Made by a program: the position numbers and the translations under genes. Below are positions 36,749 to 44,745 of a stretch of 64,000 bases of DNA, piece by piece (the first letter of the stretch is position 1; each line of letters begins with the position of its first letter). This DNA is from MFD01213-c1 sp963704405 (lineage in GTDB: Bacteria > Planctomycetota > Phycisphaerae > Tepidisphaerales > Tepidisphaeraceae): positions 2,046,001-2,110,000 of the forward strand of contig OY969903.1 in the NCBI GenBank assembly GCA_963704405.1, given 5' to 3'. The notes beneath the pieces are model-generated. The model was given only the letters and a program-made list of their open reading frames with translations, made no database searches and was not told the DNA's origin.

Positions 36749-37410
36749 TCATTTCCTGTTCGTGGTCCCCCGTACTCTGGGTACGATTACCCAATATGAT
36801 AAAGGCACATTGACTGGCAGCCAACGAATTGGCCGCCCGCATTCGGGGCACTTACAATGGCTTTGCCGCAAATCATATCCGCACTTGCAGCGGCCAAGAT
36901 TAAGCCGAATTTTTCGGACGCGTTTCACGCGGAAAGCCCGCCGCTGTCGGTTGATGAATGCGAACAGCAAAAGCCCCGCAGCTATTGTCGGGAGAACCGA
37001 AAGCAGTGCGGCAATGGTCCGCAATGGTATTCGCAGAATTCTCAGCATCAGTGTCCGATTCCCGGGTATCGCGCGGAGAGTTGTGACGCCGAGAAATTGC
37101 GGGATAATTTCTGAATTCTCTATACCGCTCAGCCAATTCCACCGCCCGCTCAATATCACTTCCAATAGTTCGTGCCGGCCGAGTAGCGGGAGGTCATTCT
37201 TGCCCGCGCCGCTTACCACTGCGATTAGCAGTAGCCGTCGATCAAGAATACATGTAAGTTCCATCGAAGCGAAAGTGATAGAGGCGTGGTGATTAAAGTG
37301 ATCGTGGCCGCCGGATTTTAACAGACTTGCGCGAAGTGGACTGCAAGTATCCAGTAGACGAGCGTCAGGAGTAGCAACACCAGAGAAATCCATGTAAGTC
37401 GCCGTTTCAT
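36749..37410 (-). pseudogene. planctomycete CGYDLR zinc-ribbon membrane protein, frameshifted
   Basis: The main frame from the ATG at 37264 gives ~171 residues: an extracellular-type part, a membrane helix (LRTIAALLSVLPTIAAGLLL) and a C-terminal zinc ribbon CKCGYDLRQSHCKCPECG, a signature seen mostly in planctomycetes. In a neighbouring frame, 37318-37410 encodes a signal-anchor helix (MKRRLTWISLVLLLLTLVYW) with GAGG before its ATG. This is the N-terminus such proteins normally have. A single frameshift around 37315 would join them. The gene lies between two pieces of a DNA methyltransferase. Confidence 0.55.
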
Positions 37411-37473
37411 CAAACCTCATTCTAACTTGACCACGCAAAAAGGACGTAGAGCCATGCTTTTTGCCTCTAAGCC

Positions 37474-37554
37474 ATGCCAGTCGCAGTGGTAGTTGACGCT
37501 GCCGGTTTTCTTGAGGACGCGGGCGAGTTGGACGCAGCGGGGACCGACCAAGCC
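37474..37554 (-). pseudogene. DNA methyltransferase remnant, internal part
   Basis: PRCVQLARVLKKTGSVNYHC followed by DWH matches the RVLKxTGSxYxHCDWH stretch that precedes the target-recognition region in the same methyltransferase family as the fragment at 36531-36740. Only about 27 codons remain. Both pieces are on the minus strand in the right order, with ~730 bases of other DNA where the middle of the enzyme should be. Confidence 0.55.
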
Positions 37555-37689
37555 TCAGCGGCCGGTTGCGCTGCGGCTGCCGCCGGTGATCTTGCGCATG
37601 ACCACCGCTGGCCACAGGTCTCTTTCGGCGGCATGGTTATCAATGTTCAGACACCCCCCTTGCTCGGTGTACTGGTTGAGAGCATCCCA
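37555..37689 (-). pseudogene. IS66-type transposase C-terminal remnant
   Basis: WDALNQYTEQGGCLNIDNHA followed by AERDLWPAVVMRKITGGSRS matches the end of IS66-family transposases (the NNAAERALRP...RK signature with the last catalytic Glu). A stop codon precedes it, and it runs straight into methyltransferase-derived sequence at its 3' side. No terminal inverted repeat was found. It marks a past insertion or recombination. Confidence 0.55.
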
Positions 37690-38014
37690 CTACTTGTGGT
37701 GCAATCGCGAATTCGCAGCCTCATGTTAAGATGGGAACGAAATGGGTGCGCTTTATCGCATTATTACTATACGCGAAGACTGAGTTTACATAAAATCTGC
37801 ATGGATAATAGTTTATATGGCGAATGATTCGCCTCGGACAAATTGAGGCGCGCCTCATTTTGTCTCATCTTCCCCCGGCTTCACTTCATCTTCGCGATCC
37901 ACACATCTGCCAACGCCGCTTCCTGCGATTTGCACTTATCGAGAATCTCCCGGCCCTTCCCGGCCCGAAAGACTCTCATCACGGCTGGATCAGGCTTCGG
38001 GGAGCAGGTCACTA
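37690..38014. other. intergenic region beside the gene debris
   Basis: About 325 bases. Part is A/T-rich (37740-37830). A 32-codon minus-strand frame at 37881-37979 (MRVFRAGKGREILDKCKSQE...) has no recognised relative. No RNA gene or insertion-sequence end is seen. Confidence 0.35.
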
Positions 38015-38362
38015 TTAAGGTGTCCCGCCTTTTCCGTCTGTGCGGGGGTGGCGCTGGTTTTGAGGATTATGGATGTCGGTGGGCGCCTGATCCCATCCCA
38101 GTGGTTCTTCATCCTTCATCGAATGATCCGGCTGCTCCTTGGCCGCCGCGCCGCTGGGATTGTCCTGGGCGTTGATTTGCCTGGAAGGGTCCTGCGCGTT
38201 CTTCACTGCGCCGGGCATTGCATCGGGGGCCTTGGTGGGGGTGGCTCGCGTGTTGCTGTCCATCCGGCCCATGCCGGCTTCATTTTCAGGATGCGAACGT
38301 TCGTAGTTATTCGAAGGATCGGGAGCGACTTCCTTCGATGCGGGCCTCATTTGTTCAGCCAT
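38015..38362 (-). CDS. small hydrophilic hypothetical protein
   Basis: 115 residues, no hydrophobic segment, rich in Pro, Asn, Asp, Lys and Gln, probably disordered (DPSNNYERSHPENEAGMGRM; DEEPLGWDQAPTDIHNPQNQ). AAAGGA lies just before the ATG for MAEQMRPAS, so the longer in-frame extension to 38488 is rejected. Composition resembles stress-associated hydrophilic proteins, but no family is recognised. Confidence 0.55.
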   Translation of the reverse strand: MAEQMRPASKEVAPDPSNNYERSHPENEAGMGRMDSNTRATPTKAPDAMPGAVKNAQDPSRQINAQDNPSGAAAKEQPDHSMKDEEPLGWDQAPTDIHNPQNQRHPRTDGKGGTP

Positions 38363-38577
38363 GATAGTTCCTTTCGGTTGCCGCAAGTGTAACCGGCGGC
38401 ATCGAACCGATTGAACGTACAAAATACCTGCGGGCACAGGCAATTGTCGGCAGGCTTTCTTTCTGTAGTTTCCTGCTCCCCAGCGCAAAGCTACCCTGAG
38501 GGATCGATTTGACGGAACTCATCGAAGTCAGGCCGGAAGGGAACTCGCCGAAATCCCGGCGAGGAGCGAGACGCCTC

Positions 38578-38991
38578 TCATTCTGATTCCCCCGCCATTT
38601 CTTCGATGCGGTCCCACATCTTTTCCGGCACCGGCACAACGCTCAATCGTCCGATGCGGAGCATGATCCAGCCTTCGAAGGTTTTGTCGGCTTTGAATTC
38701 ATCCAGCGTGACGGGCCGGGGCAGCTTGTGTTTGATCCTGATGTCGACGACCACCAGTTTTTCGTCGTCTTCCTTGGGATCGGGATGCGGGGCGGAGACG
38801 ACGTCGGCCACCCCGATGGCGGCGCGCTCGCCGCCTGTGTGATAGATCAAGGCCAGGTCGCCTTTCTTCATCTCGCGGATGTTTTTCAGAGCGAGCGCGT
38901 TGGCGACGCCGTCCCAGGACGTTTTTTTATCCCGGACAAGATCGTCCCAGCAGTAGCAGTCGGGTTCGGTTTTAAGCAGCCAGTAGGCCAC
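38578..38991 (-). CDS. EVE-domain protein
   Basis: 137 residues, a single EVE domain (PUA-like fold) of the thymocyte nuclear protein 1 type. Marks are YWLLKTEPDCYCWDDL, TSWDGVANALALKNIREMK, KGDLALIYHTGGERAAIGVA and LPRPVTLDEFK. EVE proteins are thought to bind modified bases in DNA or RNA and sometimes sit near modification systems. Here the only such neighbour is the decayed methyltransferase 1 kb away. Confidence 0.9.
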   Translation of the reverse strand: MAYWLLKTEPDCYCWDDLVRDKKTSWDGVANALALKNIREMKKGDLALIYHTGGERAAIGVADVVSAPHPDPKEDDEKLVVVDIRIKHKLPRPVTLDEFKADKTFEGWIMLRIGRLSVVPVPEKMWDRIEEMAGESE

Positions 38992-39029
38992 GACAATTCT
39001 CCAGTAATGGTGCGTCGGAAGGTTGGGAT

Positions 39030-39425
39030 TTACATGCGCGGGCCGCCGGCGAGCCGGCCACCGCCGCCACCGGAAGCGCCGGCGGTTTCGCTGAGCGGGC
39101 GCTGGATTGTCTGGTTGATCTTGCGGAGAAGATCGATGAACTCAACCTGCGCCATGTTGAGGTTTTTGATCTTGATGTGCGAGACGATGCGCGATTGCAA
39201 CGTTTCCAGTTGTTGCCGCTGCGCATCGGTGATGGGCATGCCGGATTGTTCCTGGCGTGCGAGCGTTTCGATCTGGCGGTCAAAGTCGGCCAGGAGGCGG
39301 CCGGCTTCGGGATCTTCGGTCACCAGTTTCTGGGCCTGTTTATACCGGGCAAGGGCGGGGTGGTCTGCGACCATCTGGGAAAGCTTCTCGGCCGCGTCTA
39401 AGATTTGCTGGGTGTCTGTCGCCAT
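39030..39425 (-). CDS. YlbF/YmcA family protein
   Basis: 131 residues, almost all helical: a YlbF (Com_YlbF, DUF964) domain with ALARYKQAQKLVTEDPEAGR and a long second helix, ending in a glycine-rich tail (GASGGGGGRLAGG). In Bacillus the family forms the Y-complex that helps RNase Y mature mRNAs; the role in planctomycetes is unknown. It lies 38 bases upstream of the EVE gene on the same strand. Confidence 0.82.
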   Translation of the reverse strand: MATDTQQILDAAEKLSQMVADHPALARYKQAQKLVTEDPEAGRLLADFDRQIETLARQEQSGMPITDAQRQQLETLQSRIVSHIKIKNLNMAQVEFIDLLRKINQTIQRPLSETAGASGGGGGRLAGGPRM

Positions 39426-39546
39426 GGCGTTCCTTTGTTAGCGAAGCCACTATAATCGGGGAGGTTGTCGCGGCAAGGGAATGGCGAAATGTGCGGGGTC
39501 GCTTTGGATTGCCCTTTGCGGAAGAGCAGCGTCCTAATTGGGAAAT

Positions 39547-40590
39547 ATGGATCGGTATCAGCGTCAATCCATCCTTCCGTTCATGGGCCCGCAAGCCCAG
39601 GCCAGACTGGCGGCAGCGCGCGTGCTGATCGTTGGATGCGGGGCGCTGGGCACCGTGATCGCCGATCAACTCGCCAGGGCGGGGGTGGGACATCTGCGTA
39701 TTGCAGACCGCGATGTGGTTGAACTGACGAACCTGCAGCGGCAGGTTTTGTTTAATGAGGCCGATGCGTGCGAAGGAACCCCCAAAGCGGTAGCAGCGGG
39801 GCGGCGGCTGCGGGAAGTTAATTCGAGCGTCACCATTGAGCCGCTGGTGATGGATGTTCATGCAGAGAATATTGAGGAATTGGCCGGGATCGAACCAGGC
39901 GGTACCCGTGTCGATCTGATCTTTGACGGGACGGACAATGTCGAGACGCGATATCTGATCAATGATTTGGCCGTGAAGCATGGATTGCCGTGGGTGTATG
40001 GGGCGTGCGTTGGGATGGTGGGGCGGGTGATGATGATTCGCCCTGGCGCCTCGCCATGCCTTCAGTGCATTTTTCCGACGCCTCCCGCGCCGGGAGAAAT
40101 GCCAACATGCGATACGGCGGGCGTCCTGGGCTCGGCGGTGGCGGTGGTCGCTTCTTTACAGGTGATTGAAGGAATCAAGCTGCTCACGGGCAACATCGCC
40201 GCCCTGAATGGAAATCTGGCGACGCTTGATCTTTGGACAAATCGATTTCGAGGCATAGATACCGGCCTGCGGCGTGACGATTGCGAATGCTGTGGCCGGC
40301 GGCATTTTGAATTTCTCGAGCGGGCGATGGAAACGACCACCGTACATTTATGCGGACGAAATTCCGTGCAGATCCGGCCGGCAAGATCGAGTCGGGCGGC
40401 GCTGCCGGAATTAGCCGCGCGATTGAGGGCTGTTGGCGAGGTGCAGCAAACGGAGTTTCTGGTACGCTGCAAGCCGACTCAGGAGGCAGGTGTGGTGCTG
40501 ACGATATTTTCAGATGGGCGGACGATCATTCAGGGAACGAATGATTTTGGAAGGGCGAGGGCGTTGTTAAGCCGGTATGTCGGATCGTAA
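39547..40590 (+). CDS. ThiF/MoeB-family E1-like adenylyltransferase
   Basis: 347 residues. It activates the C-terminus of a ubiquitin-like sulfur carrier (ThiS/MoaD/CysO type) by adenylation. The nucleotide loop is LIVGCGALGTVIADQLARAG, then DRDVVELTNLQRQVLF, the Asp in FDGTDNVETR, and the catalytic Cys in MPTCDTAGVLGS. Zinc cysteines are CLQC and CECC. A C-terminal domain of ~80 residues (VHLCGRNSVQIRP, then FSDGRTIIQGT) replaces the rhodanese domain of MoeZ-like forms. It is followed by cysM and a JAMM gene, so a cysteine-forming sulfur relay is likely. Confidence 0.88.
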   Translation: MDRYQRQSILPFMGPQAQARLAAARVLIVGCGALGTVIADQLARAGVGHLRIADRDVVELTNLQRQVLFNEADACEGTPKAVAAGRRLREVNSSVTIEPLVMDVHAENIEELAGIEPGGTRVDLIFDGTDNVETRYLINDLAVKHGLPWVYGACVGMVGRVMMIRPGASPCLQCIFPTPPAPGEMPTCDTAGVLGSAVAVVASLQVIEGIKLLTGNIAALNGNLATLDLWTNRFRGIDTGLRRDDCECCGRRHFEFLERAMETTTVHLCGRNSVQIRPARSSRAALPELAARLRAVGEVQQTEFLVRCKPTQEAGVVLTIFSDGRTIIQGTNDFGRARALLSRYVGS

Positions 40591-40675
40591 ATACGCGATA
40601 AAACATTGTTTACGTCATGGGAGGTTTCGGTTTGAAAAACTCACTACTTCCCTCTAGCATTGGTAGGAATTCGCT

Positions 40676-41647
40676 GTGAATGTGCTGACACGAACACCTT
40701 CAATGTCTGACCGATCGGTTTTGGAACTGATAGGGAATACGCCGCTCTTATCATTTCGGCGTGTTGCTGAGCACGCTGCGCCGGTGCGCGTTTTTGCGAA
40801 GGCGGAATGGTACAACCCGGGAGGGAGCGTCAAAGATCGGGCGGCGCTCAGCATGATCCTCGATGGCGAGCGGCGGGGGTTGCTGACGAAAGACAAAATC
40901 ATTCTGGATGCCACCAGCGGAAACACTGGGATCGCATATGCGATGATCGCGGCCGAGCGCGGGTACAGGGTGAAGCTGGCGCTTCCGAAGAATGCCAGCA
41001 TTGAGCGCAAGCAGTCGCTGATCGCCTATGGGGCCGACCTGGTGTTCACTGATCCGGGCGAGGGAACGGATGGCGCCCAGCGGTATGTGAAAAAGTTGTA
41101 TGATGCGACGCCGGAGAAATATTTCTATCCGGACCAATACAACAATGACGCCAATTGGCGGGCGCATTATGAAACGACCGCCCTGGAAATCTGGGAGCAG
41201 ACCGGCGGGCAGATCACCCATTTTGTCGCCGGCATGGGCACGAGCGGCACGTTCATGGGAACAACCCGGCGGCTTAAGGAATTGAATCCGTCGATTCAGT
41301 GCATCGCGATGCAACCCGATGGGCCGCTGCACGGGCTGGAGGGCATGAAGCATATGCCCAGCGCCATCGTGCCAGGGATTTATGATCCGGAATTGCAGGA
41401 TGAGCAGATCGACATCAGCACGGAAGACGCCCATCGGATGGTGTTGCGGCTTGCACGAGATGAAGGAATTCTGGTTGGCCCCTCGTCTGGCGCGAATCTG
41501 GTAGCGGCAATGAATATCGCCCACCGGCTTCAGGCGCAGGATGCGAAGGAGGCCGTGGTGGTCACGATCTTCTGCGACTCGGCGGCGAAATATCTTTCCG
41601 ATCGCTGGTGGGAGGAAACATATGATGGAGCGGAGAATTGGCCGTGA
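40676..41647 (+). CDS. cysM: cysteine synthase (CysM-like)
   Basis: 323 residues, PLP fold-type II. The PLP lysine is in NPGGSVKDRAALSMI, the substrate loop is TSGNTGIAYA, and the phosphate-binding glycines are in GMGTSGTFMG. An unusual substrate-site sequence (DGPLHGLEGMKHM) resembles the Mycobacterium CysM type, which uses O-phosphoserine and a thiocarboxylated carrier. AGGA stands seven bases before the GTG start. The gene lies between the E1-like and JAMM genes, with the JAMM start overlapping its stop. Confidence 0.88.
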   Translation: MNVLTRTPSMSDRSVLELIGNTPLLSFRRVAEHAAPVRVFAKAEWYNPGGSVKDRAALSMILDGERRGLLTKDKIILDATSGNTGIAYAMIAAERGYRVKLALPKNASIERKQSLIAYGADLVFTDPGEGTDGAQRYVKKLYDATPEKYFYPDQYNNDANWRAHYETTALEIWEQTGGQITHFVAGMGTSGTFMGTTRRLKELNPSIQCIAMQPDGPLHGLEGMKHMPSAIVPGIYDPELQDEQIDISTEDAHRMVLRLARDEGILVGPSSGANLVAAMNIAHRLQAQDAKEAVVVTIFCDSAAKYLSDRWWEETYDGAENWP

Positions 41648-42078
41648 ATGTTTTGAAGTTGACCAGCAATCATCGAGCGCAGATCGTGCAGGAAGCAGCT
41701 GCGGCCTATCCAAATGAATGCTGCGGCATTATTTATGGCGTCGATCGCGGTAACGAACGAGTGGTCAGTTCGCTGGAATCGGTTGCGAATGTGTTTGATG
41801 AGGTGGAGCGATATCACCGGTTTTCGATCTCGCCGCAGCAGTTGATGGATGCAGATCGGCGTGCCGGCGCGCGGAAGGAATTGGTGATCGGTTTTTATCA
41901 CAGTCACCCGGATCATCCAGCGCGGCCGAGCGAATATGATCGGGAGCATGGGTGGCCGTTTTACAGTTATATCATCATCAATGTCGCCAAAGGTGTGCCG
42001 GGGGAGATGACGAGCTGGCTCTTGAACGACCAGACGGAACAGTTTGAGCGACAGGAAATCGTGATCGGCTCAGTTTGA
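41644..42078 (+). CDS. Mec-type JAMM metallopeptidase
   Basis: 144 residues with a perfect JAMM site: Glu in YPNECCGII, then HSHPDHPARPSEYD (HxH-x7-S-x2-D). Bacterial homologues (Mec) release cysteine from a sulfur-carrier-cysteine adduct made by CysM. The GTG start overlaps the cysM stop in GTGA, so translation is coupled. Together with the E1-like and CysM genes this makes a carrier-dependent cysteine pathway. The carrier protein itself is not encoded in the window. Confidence 0.87.
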   Translation: MNVLKLTSNHRAQIVQEAAAAYPNECCGIIYGVDRGNERVVSSLESVANVFDEVERYHRFSISPQQLMDADRRAGARKELVIGFYHSHPDHPARPSEYDREHGWPFYSYIIINVAKGVPGEMTSWLLNDQTEQFERQEIVIGSV

Positions 42079-42166
42079 ATTGAAGCGAACGTGAATGCGA
42101 CTGGCAATGACCATTGCCCGCGATCCAACCGCCGCGGCGTGCTCTTAATGCAGGTGAGGTAAAATT

Positions 42167-43129
42167 ATGCCACTAAAACCCCAAGGCCGTATTTTCAATG
42201 ACATCACTGAAACCATCGGCGGGACACCGCTGGTGCGGATCAATCGCATCATTCCACCCGGGCAGGCGACCGTGCTGGCCAAGTGCGAATATTTCAATCC
42301 GCTTTCCAGTGTGAAAGACCGCATCGGGCTGGCCATGATCGAGGCCGGCGAGCGCGCGGGATTGGTCGATAAAGACACCGTCATCGTCGAACCGACCAGC
42401 GGCAACACGGGCATCGCGCTAGCGTTTGTCTGCGCGGCCAGGGGCTACAGGCTGATCCTCACCATGCCCGAGAGCATGAGCATCGAGCGGCGGCGATTGC
42501 TCAAGGCGCTTGGCGCGCAGGTGGTGCTGACGCCGGCGGGCGAGGGCATGCGCGGCGCGATCAATAAGGCGGAAGAGATTTTGAAGGAACACAAGAAGAG
42601 CTATATGCCGCAGCAGTTTCAGAATCCGGCCAACCCGGAGATTCATCGCAAGACGACGGCTGAGGAGATATGGGAAGACACCGACGGGCGCGTGGATATT
42701 CTCGTCGCCGGCGTTGGGACCGGCGGGACGATCACAGGCGTGTCGGAAGTGATTAAGCCGCGCAAACCCAGCTTCAAGGCGATCGCGGTGGAGCCGGTGA
42801 CGTCGCCTGTCATTACGCAGACGATGAATCATGAAACAGTGAAGCCGGGGCGGCACAAGGTGCAGGGAATCGGGGCGGGGTTTATGCCGGGGAATCTGCA
42901 TCTGAATATTGTCGATGAAGTGGTTCAGATCACGGATGACGAGGCATTTGAATATGCCCGTCGGCTGGCGAAGGAGGAAGGGATTTTTGGCGGCATCAGC
43001 AGCGGTGGAAACATGGCCGCCGCCGCCAAGGTGGCAGCGCGGCCGGAAAATAAGGGGAAGCTGATTGTGACGGTGATGTGCAGCTTTGGAGAGCGGTATT
43101 TGTCTACACCGCTGTTTGAAGAGGAGTAG
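42167..43129 (+). CDS. cysK: cysteine synthase A
   Basis: 320 residues, O-acetylserine sulfhydrylase. PLP lysine in NPLSSVKDRIGLAMI, substrate loop TSGNTGIALAF, phosphate loop GTGGTITGVSE, and the C-terminal GISSGGNMAAA are all present. It is a second cysteine synthase ~500 bases after the CysM-like one. This suggests two routes to cysteine: free sulfide with CysK and carrier-bound sulfur with CysM. Confidence 0.94.
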   Translation: MPLKPQGRIFNDITETIGGTPLVRINRIIPPGQATVLAKCEYFNPLSSVKDRIGLAMIEAGERAGLVDKDTVIVEPTSGNTGIALAFVCAARGYRLILTMPESMSIERRRLLKALGAQVVLTPAGEGMRGAINKAEEILKEHKKSYMPQQFQNPANPEIHRKTTAEEIWEDTDGRVDILVAGVGTGGTITGVSEVIKPRKPSFKAIAVEPVTSPVITQTMNHETVKPGRHKVQGIGAGFMPGNLHLNIVDEVVQITDDEAFEYARRLAKEEGIFGGISSGGNMAAAAKVAARPENKGKLIVTVMCSFGERYLSTPLFEEE

Positions 43130-43132
43130 CTT

Positions 43133-43216
43133 ATGGCAACGATTCATCTTGAGAATGTTCCTGACTCCATGGTCAGTGATTTGAAGCAGGATGCGAATCA
43201 TGCCGGGAAGCCTTGA
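43133..43216 (+). CDS. very short ribbon-helix-helix-like ORF, probably a remnant
   Basis: 27 codons starting three bases after the cysK stop: MATIHLENVPDSMVSDLKQD then ANHAGKP. The strand-helix pattern with PDxxVxxLK resembles the N-terminal half of FitA/Arc-type antitoxins, then stops where the second helix should begin. GAGGAG spans the cysK stop just upstream, a good ribosome binding site. No toxin gene is nearby. Either a truncated antitoxin or a chance likeness. Confidence 0.4.
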   Translation: MATIHLENVPDSMVSDLKQDANHAGKP

Positions 43217-43248
43217 GGACTTCGCCGCTGGAAGATGATTGAGTGAAA

Positions 43249-43860
43249 ATGGCTGATCAAAAGGCAACCAACATCACCTGGCATGGCGGAGCAGTTACGC
43301 GCGAGGATCGCAGGCGTCTTCTCAATCAGAAGGGCGTTGTTGTGTGGATGACGGGCCTGAGCGGCTCCGGCAAAAGCACGATCGCGGTTCTTTTGGAGCA
43401 GATGCTGCTGCAACGCGGCAAACATGCCTATCGGCTGGATGGGGATAATGTCCGGCACGGGTTGAACAAGAACCTTGGATTTGACGCTGGGGACCGGGCG
43501 GAAAATATTCGGCGGGTTGGGGAAGTCGCCAAGCTTTTTGTCGATGCCGGCGTGATTGTCATTGCCAGCTTTATCAGTCCGTATCAGGGCGATCGCGATG
43601 CGGTTCGGAGAAATCTGGCAAAAGAGGAGTTTGTGGAAGTGTATGTGAAGGCTTCGGTAGAGGCCGCGGAGCGGCGCGATCCCAAGGGCCTCTATAAGAA
43701 GGCGCGGGCGGGGGAAATCAAAGGCTTTACGGGGATTGATGATCCTTATGAGGAGCCGGAGAAGGCCGAGGTTGTGGTGGAGACGGAATTGCAGTCAGCG
43801 GAGGAATCGGCGAGGCAGATCCTGGGGTATCTGGAACAGGGCGGGTTTTTGAACGAATAG
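43249..43860 (+). CDS. cysC: adenylylsulfate kinase
   Basis: 203 residues. CysC phosphorylates adenylyl sulfate to PAPS. The P-loop is MTGLSGSGKSTIA; DGDNVRHGLNKNLGF and FISPYQGDRDAVR are the substrate motifs, with KGLYKKARAGEIKGFTGIDD near the end. It may start at this ATG or a GTG two codons earlier. No sulfate adenylyltransferase gene is in the window. It is followed after four bases by the PHP gene. Confidence 0.94.
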   Translation: MADQKATNITWHGGAVTREDRRRLLNQKGVVVWMTGLSGSGKSTIAVLLEQMLLQRGKHAYRLDGDNVRHGLNKNLGFDAGDRAENIRRVGEVAKLFVDAGVIVIASFISPYQGDRDAVRRNLAKEEFVEVYVKASVEAAERRDPKGLYKKARAGEIKGFTGIDDPYEEPEKAEVVVETELQSAEESARQILGYLEQGGFLNE

Positions 43861-43864
43861 ATTT

Positions 43865-44728
43865 ATGGCTCAGTCATTTGTTGATCTTCATTGCCACTCT
43901 ACTGCGTCCGATGGCACGCTTTCGCCGACAGAGGTGGTGCGGCTTGCCGTGCGAAATGGGCTCACTGCGATCGCGCTGACGGATCATGACACCATCGCCG
44001 GCGTTGCGGAGGCAGCAGCCGAGGCGCAGGCCGGCAACCTGGATTTTTTACCGGGGATCGAGATCAGCGCCGAATATCCGCAGCCGGGCACTTTGCATAT
44101 CCTGGGATATGGAGTGGACCCAGGCAGCGGCATATTGCGGGATATGACCAGCACGCTGATCCAGGGCCGCGACCATCGGAATCCCAAGATCATCGCCAAG
44201 CTGCGGGAGCTTGGCGTCGCAATCACGATGCAAGAAGTGGAACAGCAGGCGGGCGGGGCGGTCGTGGGCCGGCCTCATATCGCGGCGATCCTGGTGGCGA
44301 AGGGGTATGTGAATTCGATCAAGCACGCGTTTGATAAATATCTCGCGCCTGGCGGATTGGCGTACTGTGATAAAGAGCGGCTCTCGCCGCGGCAGGCGCT
44401 GGAAATGATTCATCAGTCCGGTGGGTTGCCGGTGCTGGCTCATCCCATTCAACTCCGCACAACCAACGACGCGCAACTCGACCGCGCCGTCAAGGATCTG
44501 GTCGATCTGGGATTGACGGGAATTGAAGTGATTCACAGCGATCATGACGCCGACTGGATTGAGAAGTGCACGAAGCTCGCCGACCGTTATGGCCTTTTGA
44601 AAACCGGCGGCAGCGATTTTCATGGATCGAATAAAAAGGACATCAACCTGGGGCTTGCCGCCGGAAGGCGCATTCCGCGGGCGATGTTTGATGCCCTGCT
44701 CGATCGCCTGGCCGCCCGGACTCGCTGA
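43865..44728 (+). CDS. PHP-domain phosphoesterase, likely 3',5'-nucleotide bisphosphate phosphatase
   Basis: 287 residues of the TrpH/YciV type. Metal ligands are visible in VDLHCHSTASDGTLSP, ALTDHDTIAG, PGIEISAEY, GRPHIAAIL, VLAHPIQL, VIHSDHD and GGSDFHGSN. Characterised relatives hydrolyse 3',5'-bisphosphonucleotides such as pAp, or act as 5'-3' exoribonuclease (RNase AM). Lying between cysC and cysH with four- and 17-base gaps, it would remove the pAp left when PAPS is reduced; that role is inferred from position. Confidence 0.85.
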   Translation: MAQSFVDLHCHSTASDGTLSPTEVVRLAVRNGLTAIALTDHDTIAGVAEAAAEAQAGNLDFLPGIEISAEYPQPGTLHILGYGVDPGSGILRDMTSTLIQGRDHRNPKIIAKLRELGVAITMQEVEQQAGGAVVGRPHIAAILVAKGYVNSIKHAFDKYLAPGGLAYCDKERLSPRQALEMIHQSGGLPVLAHPIQLRTTNDAQLDRAVKDLVDLGLTGIEVIHSDHDADWIEKCTKLADRYGLLKTGGSDFHGSNKKDINLGLAAGRRIPRAMFDALLDRLAARTR

Positions 44729-44745
44729 AGGCCGGGATGTGACCT

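Noticed and set aside
37881..37979. 32-codon minus-strand frame
   Set aside because: Too short, no ribosome binding site, no recognised family; described only within the intergenic entry.
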